Assembly: GCA_001179505.1 (NCBI GenBank)
Contig: CDMY01000638.1
Span: forward strand, 8,525 to 37,791
DNA from: Vitrella brassicaformis
Taxonomy: Eukaryota > Sar > Vitrellaceae
Direction of reading: 5' to 3'
DNA length: 29,267 bases
Position 1 is the stretch's first letter, and every line of letters begins with the position of its first letter. The notes below the pieces were generated by a model, which was not told the origin of the DNA, searched no databases, and saw nothing but the letters and a program-made list of their open reading frames with translations. A program made the position numbers and the translations under genes. Below, piece after piece: positions 20,075-29,267 of the stretch.

Positions 20075-20567
20075 GTAAGAAAACGCGAATCTCACACACC
20101 AGCCGCCCAGCTGCCCGCCGAAGTGCCTGTCTGTCTGTCTGACTGAGGTCTGTCAGATTAAATATCGGGCACCACAGACAGGTGCTGCAGCTGGTAGCCA
20201 CCAACCGATGGATGGATGCTGCGTGAGAAGGCTGCTGACGGCGTGGCGCGGCATCATCTGTATGTCCGTGTGGTGCATAGGGGAGGCACTCACTCACGGC
20301 CGTCAGACACTGGATGGACAGCGGGTGTTGGTGTGTGCGCGGCCGTCATCTGTCTGATGGCTTCACGATGATGCTTTTCGTCGGTGTCTGCTTCGGCGGA
20401 TTCGTATGCGAAACTATCCACTCATTCCACTCCCACTCGAGGCCAAACGCAAGCTCAAACAACACCCCTCCCGAGTTTCACTCATCCCAGCGGTCGACTG
20501 CTGCCGTCTTTGTTGCTTGATAGCTCTGTGTCTGGTTTTCCCTCGCCAGCACACGTCGCCGTCCGCC
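20075..20567. other. Spacer between family copies A and B
   Basis: A 3' UTR intron may exist in copy A: GTAAGA follows the stop codon directly, and a CAG acceptor lies near 20157. The last 70 bases (GCTGCCGTCTTTG, TGATAGCTCTGTG) resemble the immediate 5' flank of the other copies. No gene is seen. Confidence 0.55.
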
Positions 20568-23293
20568 ATGGACGTCAATCAGGTGAGTTCGGACACTCGA
20601 GGGCTCAGAGGCTCAGAGGGCAGAGCAGAGGATGACACACGCACGAACAGAAGCACGCCACCATCCTCCGATTTCTCCTCTTTGATGTGTTCGGTTCTGT
20701 CTGCGTTCAGTTTGTTGCGAAGGCCCGTGCCGTGAAGGACAGCTTGGCGCTGCTCCTCGACCAAGATCCCGCCACCATCGCCGCACAGGTCGGCAACACT
20801 CGCTGATGGAGAGGCCTGGATGACAGAGGGGCCGCCCACTGTGTCCTTGGTTGATGCAGGCGTCGTCGCCGGTGGGGTTGGCGTTGAGTTATCAGCTGGG
20901 TTCCGTGGCCTGCCTGCTGGATACTCTTCCCCTGAAGCTCCAGCAGAGAGAGCCCAGCCTCGCCAGTGCTGTAGCTGTAGATGCACACACCTCGACCACC
21001 GAGGTTGCCGCTGCATCGGGAGCGTCAGACACAGAGCCACAGGTGGGGTGAAGTGTGTGGCCGTCCATTGCCATATGTGCATAGATCCGCCCTCTGGCTT
21101 GTTGTGGCTGTCATGTTGTCTTGTTGCATTGCAGGCGCCTGTGGTGAGTGGTCCATCGTATCGTCTGATCCATAGAAGCGGCAACCCTCCCCCCGTCAAC
21201 CAAGGACCGGTAAGAACTGAGAACGACACCATGATACATCTAAACCATCTTGACCTTTGTGTCATGTTGGTTGTCACATCAGGCCCGTCGTCGGCTGTCG
21301 CGTGACGTGTTGGCCAACGTGTTCGGCCACCTGCAGCCTTGGGAGCTCACCCGCTACCGCCGGCCCCTCGGCACGCCCCTCTTCCATCAGTCGGCCGCCA
21401 ACTACACCAAACTGGTCATCGACTGTGAGGACGACACGGCGCGGCAGATGTGGGAGACCATGCCCCTGGCCGTGGCACACAGATGGGGCAAGAGGGCGAC
21501 CAACGTGCGAGAGATCAAGCACCGCCACCCCGAGTGGCGAGGCGAATGGTGCCGCGGCACCTGGGTGGCCCTCGTGGAGGGTCATGGGAGTGGCCGGGCG
21601 GTCATCGCAGACAAGAAGCGACGGGAGAGGGAGGGCGGGGAGGGCACAGCTGACGCTGCGGCGATGCGAGACGGTGACGACCCCAGATCGGCTGACGAGG
21701 GCACATTGGAGGTGTTGCCATTCGAGGAGGTCAAGCTCGACAAAAGCGTTGACATCATCGACCCTCGCCCCTCATATCGTCTGCCCCCCGCCCCCGCCGG
21801 CCCCATCCACCTGCCGGCACTCAAGACGGTCGACAACATTAGCAGCGAGTGCCTGTATGCTCGCGTGGGTCGCCAGTGGCGGACGCCCGCTGTCAAGACG
21901 CTCACCATTCGAGGCGATTTGCATGAGTCAGAGGTGGAGGGTGCGAGGGCGTGGCTGGGTGACTGTGAGGCGATCGAGGTGCTGGACGCAGACGAGGTGG
22001 CCGGTGTGCCAGCCAGTGTGCTGAGTGCGCTGCCCGCCGACGGGAAGTCGCTCGCGGCGCTTCGCACACTGCGCGGCATCCGGCTGCTTGTTGGTACCCC
22101 CGCCGAGATCGACAGGCTACGTGAGGTGCTGGTGGCGAGGGGCGTTCGGCGGTCCATTCGCGAGCTCAAGATCGTGTGGAACACACTGAGCAACACAGAC
22201 GAGGACTGGGAGAGACTGCAGAAGACCGCACAGCTCGTGTAAGGACACATCAGAAGGGAAAGGGGTCAAGCCTAGATGCGCTGCGTCTTTTGGTGGTGCA
22301 TTTCTGCAGTGACGCCGTCGCGCATCCCGAGGCGTTGTCGGGCCGCGTCGTGCGCAAGAGCTGGGGGTGTGGACACATCGACGCCGAGTTCCTCTCGCGC
22401 ACCAGCAGCGCCGGCAGTCCCACCATGCAGAGGATCGTCGATGAATTCGCCAAGACAGCCGACACCGTGAAATACAAGGGAGGCGACGAGCCCGTCCCTG
22501 CAGCCATCACCGACGACACATTCCCCGCCGCCCACACCCTGCAGCTGCTTGGCGGTGCCCTTGCCGATGACGCCAAGGAAGAGCGAGCGATCGAGATCGC
22601 CTCCCACATGCCCAGCCTTGCGCGCATCGATGTAGGAGACGCAATCTACGGAGCGCATCTGGACGCGCCCGCTGATGAGGTGTGGGTGTTCCTCGAGAGG
22701 CTACAGACGGCGCTGGTCAGCAGGGAGCGGGAGAAGAGCCTTTCGGTGGGTCTCGGTCTGCCGGCGAGTGCATTCCTCGAGCCCCTGAGCGACCAAGAGA
22801 GTCCCTGTCTGTGGGGGCGGGACAGCAATGACAAGCTGCCGCCGATCAAGGACGTGGCGATCAACGTGTTTGGTGAGGGGAGATAGGAGGAAATGGACAA
22901 CCAGTACGCATGGCGTCTCAGTGTATTGTGTCTGTGTTCATGTGCTTCAGACGATGTAGCGGATGCAGGCGACCTGGAGACCTTCTACCAGCACGCGATG
23001 GCCTCGGTGGCGTCATTCAGCAACGAGCTCAAGGTGGGCCTCACACAACCCACACACAGATGATTCACTGCCGGGCGATATGTGTGTGCCCACTGTCATG
23101 TTGGCTGAATGAATGACAGGGTCACAAGAGGACCGGAGTATACTTTCACGAAAGTACTGATCTGTGCCAGGACTTCGAGCGGCGTTTTGTGGCTGAGCAG
23201 GGCGGCCTCAACTTCGCTGGCGGGCCGTACAAGTTCAGCTTCGTTGATGACACTTTCTCAGCGCCTCACCTGTTGGTCGAGCGCCGCACGTGA
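20568..23293 (+). CDS. F-box-like family protein, copy B
   Basis: Exons 20568-20582 (MDVNQ), 20711-20788, 20860-21042, 21135-21209, 21283-22238, 22310-22872, 22951-23033 and 23120-23293 join in phase to 708 residues with no frameshift. The order of parts is as in copy A: a helical N-terminus, an Ala/Ser/Thr linker, an F-box-like RLSRDVLANVFGHLQPWEL, the TPLFHQSAANYTKLVIDCED block, the charged DKKRREREGGEGT insert, LRR-like LRTLRGIRLLVGTPAEIDRL, and the AITDDTFPAAHTLQLLG block. It ends earlier than copy A, with VERRT. Copies B and C are identical over the exon end VWNTLSNTDEDWERLQKTAQ, where copy A differs (RWMLSIGWTVERCQSVAQL), so B and C share a more recent ancestor or have undergone gene conversion there. 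Function is inferred as for copy A. Confidence 0.78.
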
Positions 23294-23478
23294 CCCTCTA
23301 GGTGAGGACACCGAAGGAGATTGGCAAGAGGGCGGTCAGCCCCTGTCTGTCTCCCTCCCTCCCTATGTGTGTTGTCAGATCTGACGGCAGCTGTGGGTGC
23401 TGGCCTGGAGGGGGAGATGCTGCACGAGGGAGCAGCTGGTAGCGGGGTGTACAGATGGAGGATAGACAGACCGACCAA

Positions 23479-23537
23479 CAGACACACAGACAGACAGACA
23501 CACAGACAGACAGACAGACAGACAGACAGATAGACAG
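23479..23537. repeat. (GACA)n microsatellite
   Basis: Tandem ACAGACAG units with a few interruptions run directly into the left arm of the palindrome. Confidence 0.9.
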
Positions 23538-23584
23538 CATAGCTGGACCGAGGGGGCAGGGCCCCTCGGTCCAGCTATGCTGTC
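23533..23584. repeat. Perfect 23-bp inverted repeat with 6-base loop
   Basis: The left arm 23533-23555 (GACAGCATAGCTGGACC then GAGGGG) is exactly complementary to the right arm 23562-23584; the loop is GCAGGG. The right arm continues into DNA that is also found upstream of copy D (near 1610-1632), whereas the left arm is not, so the left arm looks like a secondary inverted copy of the right. Confidence 0.9.
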
Positions 23585-23905
23585 ATGGGCGGGCCGGGCG
23601 GTGGCAGCTGCTTATGGATGGGTAGAGAGACGTTCCTCCCTCATTCATTCATCCATCCACGCTGGTTGGTGTGCGTGGGCAACTGCAGTGGAATGGATGT
23701 GTGCGTCAGTGCGGATCGGTCCCACTGCCTGCCTGCCTGGGTGGGTGGGTGAAGTGTTCTTTTCTCGCTTGCTGGCTCCCTCCTGTCTGCATGGCTTTTG
23801 CGTTGTCTGTCTCATGGTATCTCAGCGGCGGCTGTCACGCACCAGTGTCGGGTGTCATTGTGTGACTATCTGGTGACCGGTTGGATACGGGTGCTGCATT
23901 CCTAC
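23562..23905 (+). repeat. Upstream repeat shared with copy D
   Basis: This is the partner of 1285-1632 (minus). The similarity is high at the start (CTGTCATGGGCGGGCCGGGC) and decays toward the gene. It shows that the duplicated unit extended well 5' of the coding region. Confidence 0.8.
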
Positions 23906-23980
23906 ATGATGAACACTGGCTGAATTCATGAGCCCTGACGTGTTCACACACACACACACACACACAAAGTCGACAATTGG

Positions 23981-24018
23981 ACACTAACCCACCACCGTAT
24001 AACTTCCCATTTGCTGAG
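23981..24018 (+). promoter_or_regulatory. Shared upstream block of family copy C
   Basis: ACACTAACCCACCACCGTAT followed by AACTTCCCATTTGCTGAG matches the blocks at 1185-1219 (minus) and 16871-16915. It ends 114 bases before the relic MDVNQ exon. Confidence 0.45.
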
Positions 24019-24131
24019 GAGAATGGCGTGTGCGAGGATTTAGACTCATTCCGATTCATCGCAGGGAGTGATTGCTGCCGCTTTTGCTGTCTGATAGCTT
24101 TGTGGCTGGTTCCCCACCACCAGCACGCCTG

Positions 24132-24146
24132 ATGGACGTCAATCAG
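24132..24146 (+). other. Relic or alternative first exon (MDVNQ) upstream of copy C
   Basis: ATGGACGTCAATCAG with a GT donor is identical to the first exon of the other family copies. The expected second exon is missing. If spliced to the next acceptor (exon starting 24290), the frame gives 18 more residues and stops at TGA 24344-24346, which overlaps the ATG of the next start (24343-24345). It could therefore act as a uORF or be a dead remnant. Confidence 0.6.
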
Positions 24147-24342
24147 GTGAATGTGCGGACGCGGGAGGGCTCACAAGGGCTCACAAGACAGAGGATGACA
24201 GACGAGCACAGCAGAGAGAATGCAGGCAGAGAAAGCCGCCTTTGCCATGCTTTCGACCACTCTGATCTGCTGTTCTGGCATGGTTGCAGGGGGTCTCTTA
24301 CGGTTCGTCGCGGCTTGTTCTTAGCAGCATAAGAGCGGCGCC

Positions 24343-27260
24343 ATGAGTGTAGCTCAGGTGAGCGGCGGCCTGGCGGCCAGGAGAGGGCAGCATCTCCCAT
24401 TCACCGCCGGGTGTGTCCTTGTGTGTGCTGTGTGTGGTGTTCAGTTGAAGCAGCAGGCGGCGGGCGTCAAGCAGGGCTTGGACCAGCTGCTCCAGCTCCA
24501 CTCGGAGGTAGCAAGGGCTGACACAACTGACAGGCCTGACATCTCATTGGTTGAATCGTGTATGTGTTGTTCGCTGCCATGTTCTGTCGGTGAGTCAGGT
24601 GGGTGCATCTGTGTCCCAGATCAACCAGCTGGACCCTGCCTATCACCCTGCCGAGGTACACACATAGCCTGCACAAGGCCACCGAGGAAGGCGTTCCACC
24701 AGATGGTGTCTGCTGTTCCCTCTGCTGCTGGACAACCGCAGGCGTCATCGAATGAGTCGCTGCAGGTGCACGTGCAGCTGTCCCTCGCCGCCGCCCATGT
24801 CAACAGCGCCGTCACTCAGCTGTCGTCCGTCAGGTCGGGCCTCTCGGGAGCCGTTGGTGCGCTGAGGGCGACAGGCGCACCACCACCAGTCATTAGCTCG
24901 GCAGCTGAAGGGACCGATCAACAGCCACAGGTACAGATCATGCAATGCACAGAGTCAGTAGAAAGCATTTCATCGATTGCCCCCCCATGTGTTGGTCACA
25001 GACCCGGCGCCCATCGTATCGTCTGATCCATCGAAGCGGCAACCCTCCCCCCGTCCACCAAGGACCGGTCAGACTGACCATGACAGATCTGATACACCGA
25101 ACCATCTTGACCTTACTTTGATGTCATGTTGGTTGCCACATCAGGCCCGTCGTCGGCTGTCCCGTGACGAGTTGGCCAACGTCTTCGGCCACCTGCAGCC
25201 CTGGGAGCTGACGCGCCACCGCCGGCCCCTCGGCACGCCCCTCTTCCATCAGTCGGCCGCCAACTACACCCACCTGGTCATCGACTGTGAGGACGACACG
25301 GCGCGGCGCATGTGGGAGACCATGCCGCTGGCCGTGGCACACAAGTGGGGCAAGAGGGCGACCAACGTGCGAGAGATCAAGCACCGCCACCCGGCGATGC
25401 GAGACGGATGGTGTCGCGGGACGTGGGTGACGCTAGTGGAGGGTCATGCCATCGGGCGGGCGGTCATCGCAGACAAGAAGCGACGGGAGAGGGAGGGCGG
25501 GGAGGGCACAGCTGCTGCCGCGGCAGAGCAAGAGGACGATGGCAGCTGGTCGGCTGACGAGGGCACACTGGAGGTGCTGTCATTCGAGGAGGTCAAGCTC
25601 AACCACAGCATTGACATCCCCTACCCTGTCCCCTCATCTGCCCTGCCCGCCGCCCCCGTCCACCTGCCCGCACTCAAGACCGTCGACAACATACCCGGCG
25701 AGTACATGAAGACTCGCGTCGGCCGCCAGTGGCTGACGCCCGCTGTCAGGACGCTCATCATTCGAGACCCCTTAGCTGAGGTGGCGGGTGCGAGGGCATG
25801 GGTGGCCGACTGTGAGGCCATTGAGGTGCTCCAACGCCGTGGGTGGGGCGCTGAGGATGCGACGAATATGCTGAGTGCGCTGCCCGCCGACGGGAAGTCG
25901 TTCGCAGCGCTTCACACACTGCGCGGCATCCGGCTGGGTTTTGGTACCCCCGCCGAGATCGACAGGCTGCGTGAGGTGCTGGTGGCAAGAGGCGTCAGGC
26001 GGTCCATTCGCGAGCTCAAGATCGTGTGGAACACACTGAGCAACACAGACGAGGACTGGGAGAGACTGCAGAAGACCGCACAGCTCGTGTAAGGACATAT
26101 GAGCAGAGGAGGAAGTTCAGCTCTGCGTGGCATATACCAGATGTGCTCGTCTTCTGGTGCATTACTGCAGAGACGCCGTCGCGCATTCCGAAGCTCTGTC
26201 GAGGCGCGTTGTGGGCAACATCAGGGGGCGTGGAAGGATCGACGACGAGCTCCTCTCGCGCACCAGCAGCGGCGGCACTCCCACCATGCAGAGGATCATG
26301 CACGAATTCGCCAAGACAGCCGGCATGGTGACTTACAGCGGAGAGGACGAGGCCACCCCGCCGGCCATCTCGGACGACACATTCCTCGCCGCCCACACCC
26401 TGCTGCTGCTGAACGTTGCCCTCGACGATGAGGCCAAGAAGAAGCGGGCGGTCGAGATCGCCTCACACATGCCCAGCCTGTCGTATATCGAGGCAGGAGA
26501 CTACCAGAACGATGTGCCGCTGGATGCACCCGTCCGTGAGGTGTGGCGGTTCCTCGAGAAGCTGCAGACGGTGCTGGTCAGCAAGGGGAGGCAGAACATC
26601 CTGACGCTGTACCTTGCCGTATCTGCCGCCGACTTCACAGCACCCCTCAGCCATGGCCGGAGCCCATCGCTGTGGGGTCAGGGCGTGAACGCCAAGCGGC
26701 CGCCGATCGAGAAAGTGTATGTCTCTGTTGATGGTGAGCGGGAATGGGAATAAGCAGGGACCGCCATTGGCCGTGTCGTCTCTATATGACGGTAATGTTT
26801 GTCGTTCAGGCCATGTAGAGGAAGACAAGCTGGAGAGATTCTACCAGCACGCGATGGCCTCGATCAACTCATACAACCACAAGCTCAAGGTGCGCCGCGC
26901 ACCACCCACACACAGATGACTCACTGCCGGGCGATGTGTGTGTGCCCTTTCTCGTGTTGCTTGAATGAATGACAGGGCCACAAGAGGACCGAAGTGTGCT
27001 TTATGGACGACGCCGTGGGCACCGACTTCGACCGGCGCTTCCTGGCTCAGCAGATTAGCCTCAACTTCAGCGGCGGGCCATACGAGTTCAGCTTCAATGC
27101 CGACGGGATGGTTGCAGAGCGCCGCGACGTGGAGGTAGGGACAACGGCTCATACACAAAGCGTTTGCACCCCCCCGAAGTGCCTTGAGCGTCTGTCAACC
27201 TGTGTGCGCTGTGCTCTGCTGTGCTGTGCTGTCCTGAGTCAGATCGGCACAGAAGGATGA
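24343..27260 (+). CDS. F-box-like family protein, copy C, with a different N-terminus
   Basis: Exons 24343-24357 (MSVAQ), 24445-24507, 24599-24655, 24742-24930, 25002-25067, 25145-26088, 26171-26733, 26810-26889, 26976-27134 and 27243-27260 join in phase to 717 residues. From PSYRLIHRSGNPPPVHQGP onward it follows copies A and B: an F-box-like RLSRDELANVFGHLQPWEL, the charged DKKRREREGGEGT, LRR-like repeats, EIASHMPSLSYI, and GHKRTE at the end. The first four exons are unlike A, B and D: short helical pieces (GVKQGLDQLLQLHSE, GASVSQINQLDPAYHPAE) and AAAHVNSAVTQLSSVRSGLS. The acceptor at 24742 was preferred over 24691 because it leaves an 86-base intron and lines up with the ASS... exon start of the paralogues. 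The last 18-base exon is optional: unspliced, the frame runs open to the same stop at 27260. Confidence 0.75.
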
Positions 27261-27711
27261 CACCGGTAGAGCTGGCCACTTGTGGGTGGATGGATGGATG
27301 GCTGCTGCCGTGAGTGAGCAGCTTGATGGCGTGTACAGGCGGTGGACAGTGGACAGGTAGATAGACAGACAGTTAGACCCCTAGATCGACGGCCGGATGG
27401 AGGGGTACTTTACTCATCCATCGCTCATGCCCACCACGGCCCAGACACGACAGGCCTGTGGGCGATTCTGCATGTGTAACTGCTTGTTTTCTTGCTTGAT
27501 GCGTGCGTGCATTGCTGTTGGTGTCCATGACCTTCCTGCCGCATCACTGATGTGCGTGTGAATGAAAGTGCATGCATCTGTGCCTTCCCAAATCAAAGCA
27601 AGTCAGGGCCTCTATAGGAAGGCGTGTTAGGTATTGCAATTCAACACTTGTCGTTAATGTACACACACGCTGCACGTCACCCTGGTCCCTCACACCTCAC
27701 AGACACTCCAG
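27261..27711. other. Convergent 3' flanks, no gene seen
   Basis: This lies between the end of copy C and the stop of a minus-strand gene. Short GGAT and GACA repeats occur near 27290 and 27360. No coding signal is seen. Confidence 0.6.
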
Positions 27712-28712
27712 TTAATCACCTCCTCCCATAGTAGCTACCATCACGATGCCCCCGTCCCTCTCCCACCCATCCCTCTGCCGATATCTCCGATCACGGTTGC
27801 CGCGCAAATCGCGGTCAGGTGTGTGGCGGCGCCTGTCACGGTCTTGCACGGGCTGCCGACGGGGTGGCGGGGCATAAAGCTCAATCGGCTCCTCCTGCAC
27901 AACCACAAGAGACATCCATAGGTGGATGGCAGGCAGGCCTGTTGTGTGCGTGTGTGAACATCGGTAAGCACATTTTGAGGTGCCCGTGAATGTCGCATTC
28001 ATTCTTCATACTGAATGAATGCTTACTGATCAGCTATGCCCTTGCAACTGTGACACATACACACGGACGTACTGACAAGAGAGACAAGATTAGATATAGC
28101 CGGAAACCCCACACGGCACAACACATGAGCCGCAACACATGACCACCGTCGACATGCAATTTTGGGCCCTGCATTCAGGAGGCAAAACACACAAACAAGC
28201 ACGTGCAGTGATTGCTTGTGTTGCTTGTCTGCGTGTCTCTGTGTCCGTCTGTGTGTATCTCGACCCAGCAGGCTTTTCCCGCACACTCATCCGTGATGCT
28301 GTCTTGGCCATTCTCAAGGGGGATGCAGGGAGGCGGCGCACTCATGCGTCTGTTGTGCTGTCAGTGGCTGGCACATGTCCTTCTATGTGTGTGTGGTGCA
28401 TGCCATGGATGGGTGAGAGAGCCCAAGAGAGACGAAGACGGACAGAGAAACACCAGAGACAGACAGCAATTCCGACAAAACGGACAGCAGGCAGTAATTC
28501 ACGTACGTGTCCATCCCATCGACACATGCAGACACAGCGCAGCCTGTGTGTGCCTTCTCTCGCCTTCCAGGCACCGACATACAGACATATGTGGACACGA
28601 TGTCTGTCTACATGCTTGTGTATGGCAGTGGACATCGCTTCCATGATGAAAGAGTACTTACGTCTGACCAGTTCGTTCTCATGAATGCGGCGAGCCACTC
28701 AACATCCGCCAT
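27712..28712 (-). CDS. Unresolved multi-exon gene, two supported exons
   Basis: On the minus strand, 28662-28712 reads MADVEWLAAFMRTNWSD and ends at a consensus GTAAGT donor. The last exon, 27712-27894, follows a TTGTGCAG acceptor and reads EEPIELYAPPPRRQPVQDRD, then Arg/Asp repeats (RDRRRHTPDRDLRGNRDRRY) to a TAA stop. The exons between are not clear. One candidate begins at 28312 (NGQDSITDECAGKACW). The Arg/Asp-rich tail resembles RD/RS-type low-complexity tails of nuclear RNA-processing proteins, but no domain confirms this. It starts about 100 bases downstream of the methyltransferase stop, head to tail. It could also be two separate genes. Confidence 0.4.
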
Positions 28713-28732
28713 CCATTTGTTTGCAATTGCTC

Positions 28733-28775
28733 CAGCCACCCAGCCACCCACCCAGCCACCCAGCCACCACGCACC
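28733..28775. repeat. (CCAGCCAC)n short tandem repeat
   Basis: Several near-perfect CCAGCCAC/CCACCCAG units lie between the methyltransferase stop and the start of the downstream minus-strand exon. Confidence 0.8.
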
Positions 28776-28815
28776 ACGCACCTTGCCGGCGACACCGTCC
28801 CGTCTTCATATCCTT

Positions 28816-29267
28816 CTACACCAGCGACACATAGCGCTGGACAAACGCACACAAACCAATGGCATGCAGCAAATGTCTGGCTGCACGCCGAATAGCTGTA
28901 TGGCTCACCACTCCGAATATTTTTTTCTGTCTGGTGTGTCCGCTGGCGTCCTTGGTGACCTCATACAGGTCCTGCGGGCCTTCCTTTGGACCCACAGGGA
29001 TCACCATCTTGCCACCTGCATCCACCCCAGGCACCAATCGCAATGGTGAGTGAGACATTTGCAGCACTCTTTGGCGGCACGTACCAGGTTTGAGCTGGTC
29101 GATCAAAGCCTAGCAGGGGCAAGAAACACACGATCCAATACGTGCGAGAAAGGCCGTCATTCTGCATCCGTCCGATGTCTCACTTGTGGTGGGACGGAGG
29201 GAGCGGCGGCTGCCACGTGTATGGCGTCGTAGGGAGCGAAAGGAGGAAAGCCCTTCCGCGCGTCGCC
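28816..29267 (-). CDS. Protein-L-isoaspartate O-methyltransferase, 3' end (partial)
   Basis: Four exons are in the window on the minus strand: 29184-29267 (continuing beyond the edge), 29085-29109, 28909-29015 and 28816-28836. Joined, they read GDARKGFPPFAPYDAIHVAA...PPQ, ALIDQLKPGGKMVIPVGPKE...GPQDLYEV, and FGVRYVSLV at the stop. This is the C-terminal third of PIMT: the YDAIHV-A-A strand, the LKPGG-MVIPVG motif and the terminal RYV-L are all family marks. The enzyme (EC 2.1.1.77) uses S-adenosylmethionine to methylate isoaspartyl residues in damaged proteins, starting their repair; it is usually cytosolic. The N-terminal part with the SAM-binding motif I lies outside the window. Confidence 0.9.

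Larger units (their letters stand above)
23294..24131. other. Spacer between family copies B and C
   Basis: The spacer holds a GACA microsatellite (23479-23537), a 23-bp palindrome (23533-23584), the upstream repeat shared with copy D (23562-23905), a CA run near 23945, and the conserved upstream block (23981-24018). No protein gene is supported. Confidence 0.6.

Noticed and set aside
23479-23584. CRISPR-like array or tandem repeat locus
   Set aside because: It is a simple GACA microsatellite followed by one palindrome; there are no spaced repeats.
24656-24690. A 35-base intron ending at GAGGAAG in copy C
   Set aside because: It is too short for this gene set and has a weak acceptor; the acceptor at 24741 has a better tract and matches the exon start in the paralogues.
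24691-25026. An open frame continuing past 24930 without splicing
   Set aside because: It runs into intron-like sequence and stops; the GT at 24931 and the acceptor before 25002 restore the family sequence PSYRLIHRSG.
28342-29049. Plus-strand and minus-strand frames of 100-180 codons around 28342-29049
   Set aside because: They overlap simple repeats or are antisense to the methyltransferase exons and show no family pattern.

Overview
The window looks like nuclear DNA of a protist. Genes are GC-rich and split into many small exons with GT-AG introns of roughly 60-170 bases, and the sense strand of most introns ends in a TG-rich tract before CAG. There is a eukaryotic-type selenoprotein with a candidate SECIS element, and no bacterial operon signals. 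An alveolate of the chromerid type (Vitrella-like) would fit the gene style, but this is inference and no marker gene proves it. Exon coordinates below come from reading frame, phase and splice signals by eye. No tRNA, rRNA, CRISPR array or recognisable transposase gene was seen.

Layout. 1-1092 (-): 5' part of a family gene (copy D) with an F-box-like segment, cut by the window edge. 2224-4055 (-): an iodothyronine-deiodinase-like selenoprotein with in-frame TGA at the active site, fused to a C-terminal glutaredoxin-like domain; a SECIS-like fold lies in its 3' UTR at 1942-2020. 4263-5437 (+): multi-pass membrane protein, divergent from the deiodinase over 207 bp. 5905-7032 (-): caspase/metacaspase-fold protein in which both catalytic positions are replaced. 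7333-9024 (+): penicillin-acyltransferase-like Ntn hydrolase (peptidase C45), divergent from the pseudo-caspase. 9411-10934 (+): F-box-like membrane protein without a visible ATG. 11508-13242 (-): SLC16/MCT-like MFS transporter with two compensating frameshifts. 13372-16067 (+): ten-exon low-complexity protein of unknown role.

16977-27260 (+) is a tandem array of three further copies of the copy D family (A, B, C). Exon phases are conserved and intron sequences are visibly related, so the duplications look fairly recent. Copy A carries a 300-N assembly gap inside an intron. Copy C has a different N-terminal region, and the old first exon survives upstream of it, possibly as part of a uORF. 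Copies D and C also share about 350 bp of upstream DNA in inverted orientation, so the roughly 16 kb of single-copy genes between D and A is bounded by inverted relatives.

27712-28712 (-) holds two supported exons of an unresolved gene, and 28816-29267 (-) is the 3' end of a protein-L-isoaspartate O-methyltransferase gene.

The most noteworthy item is the deiodinase-glutaredoxin fusion with its own SECIS candidate. Next are the F-box-like family with a swapped N-terminus and the catalytically dead caspase-fold protein.
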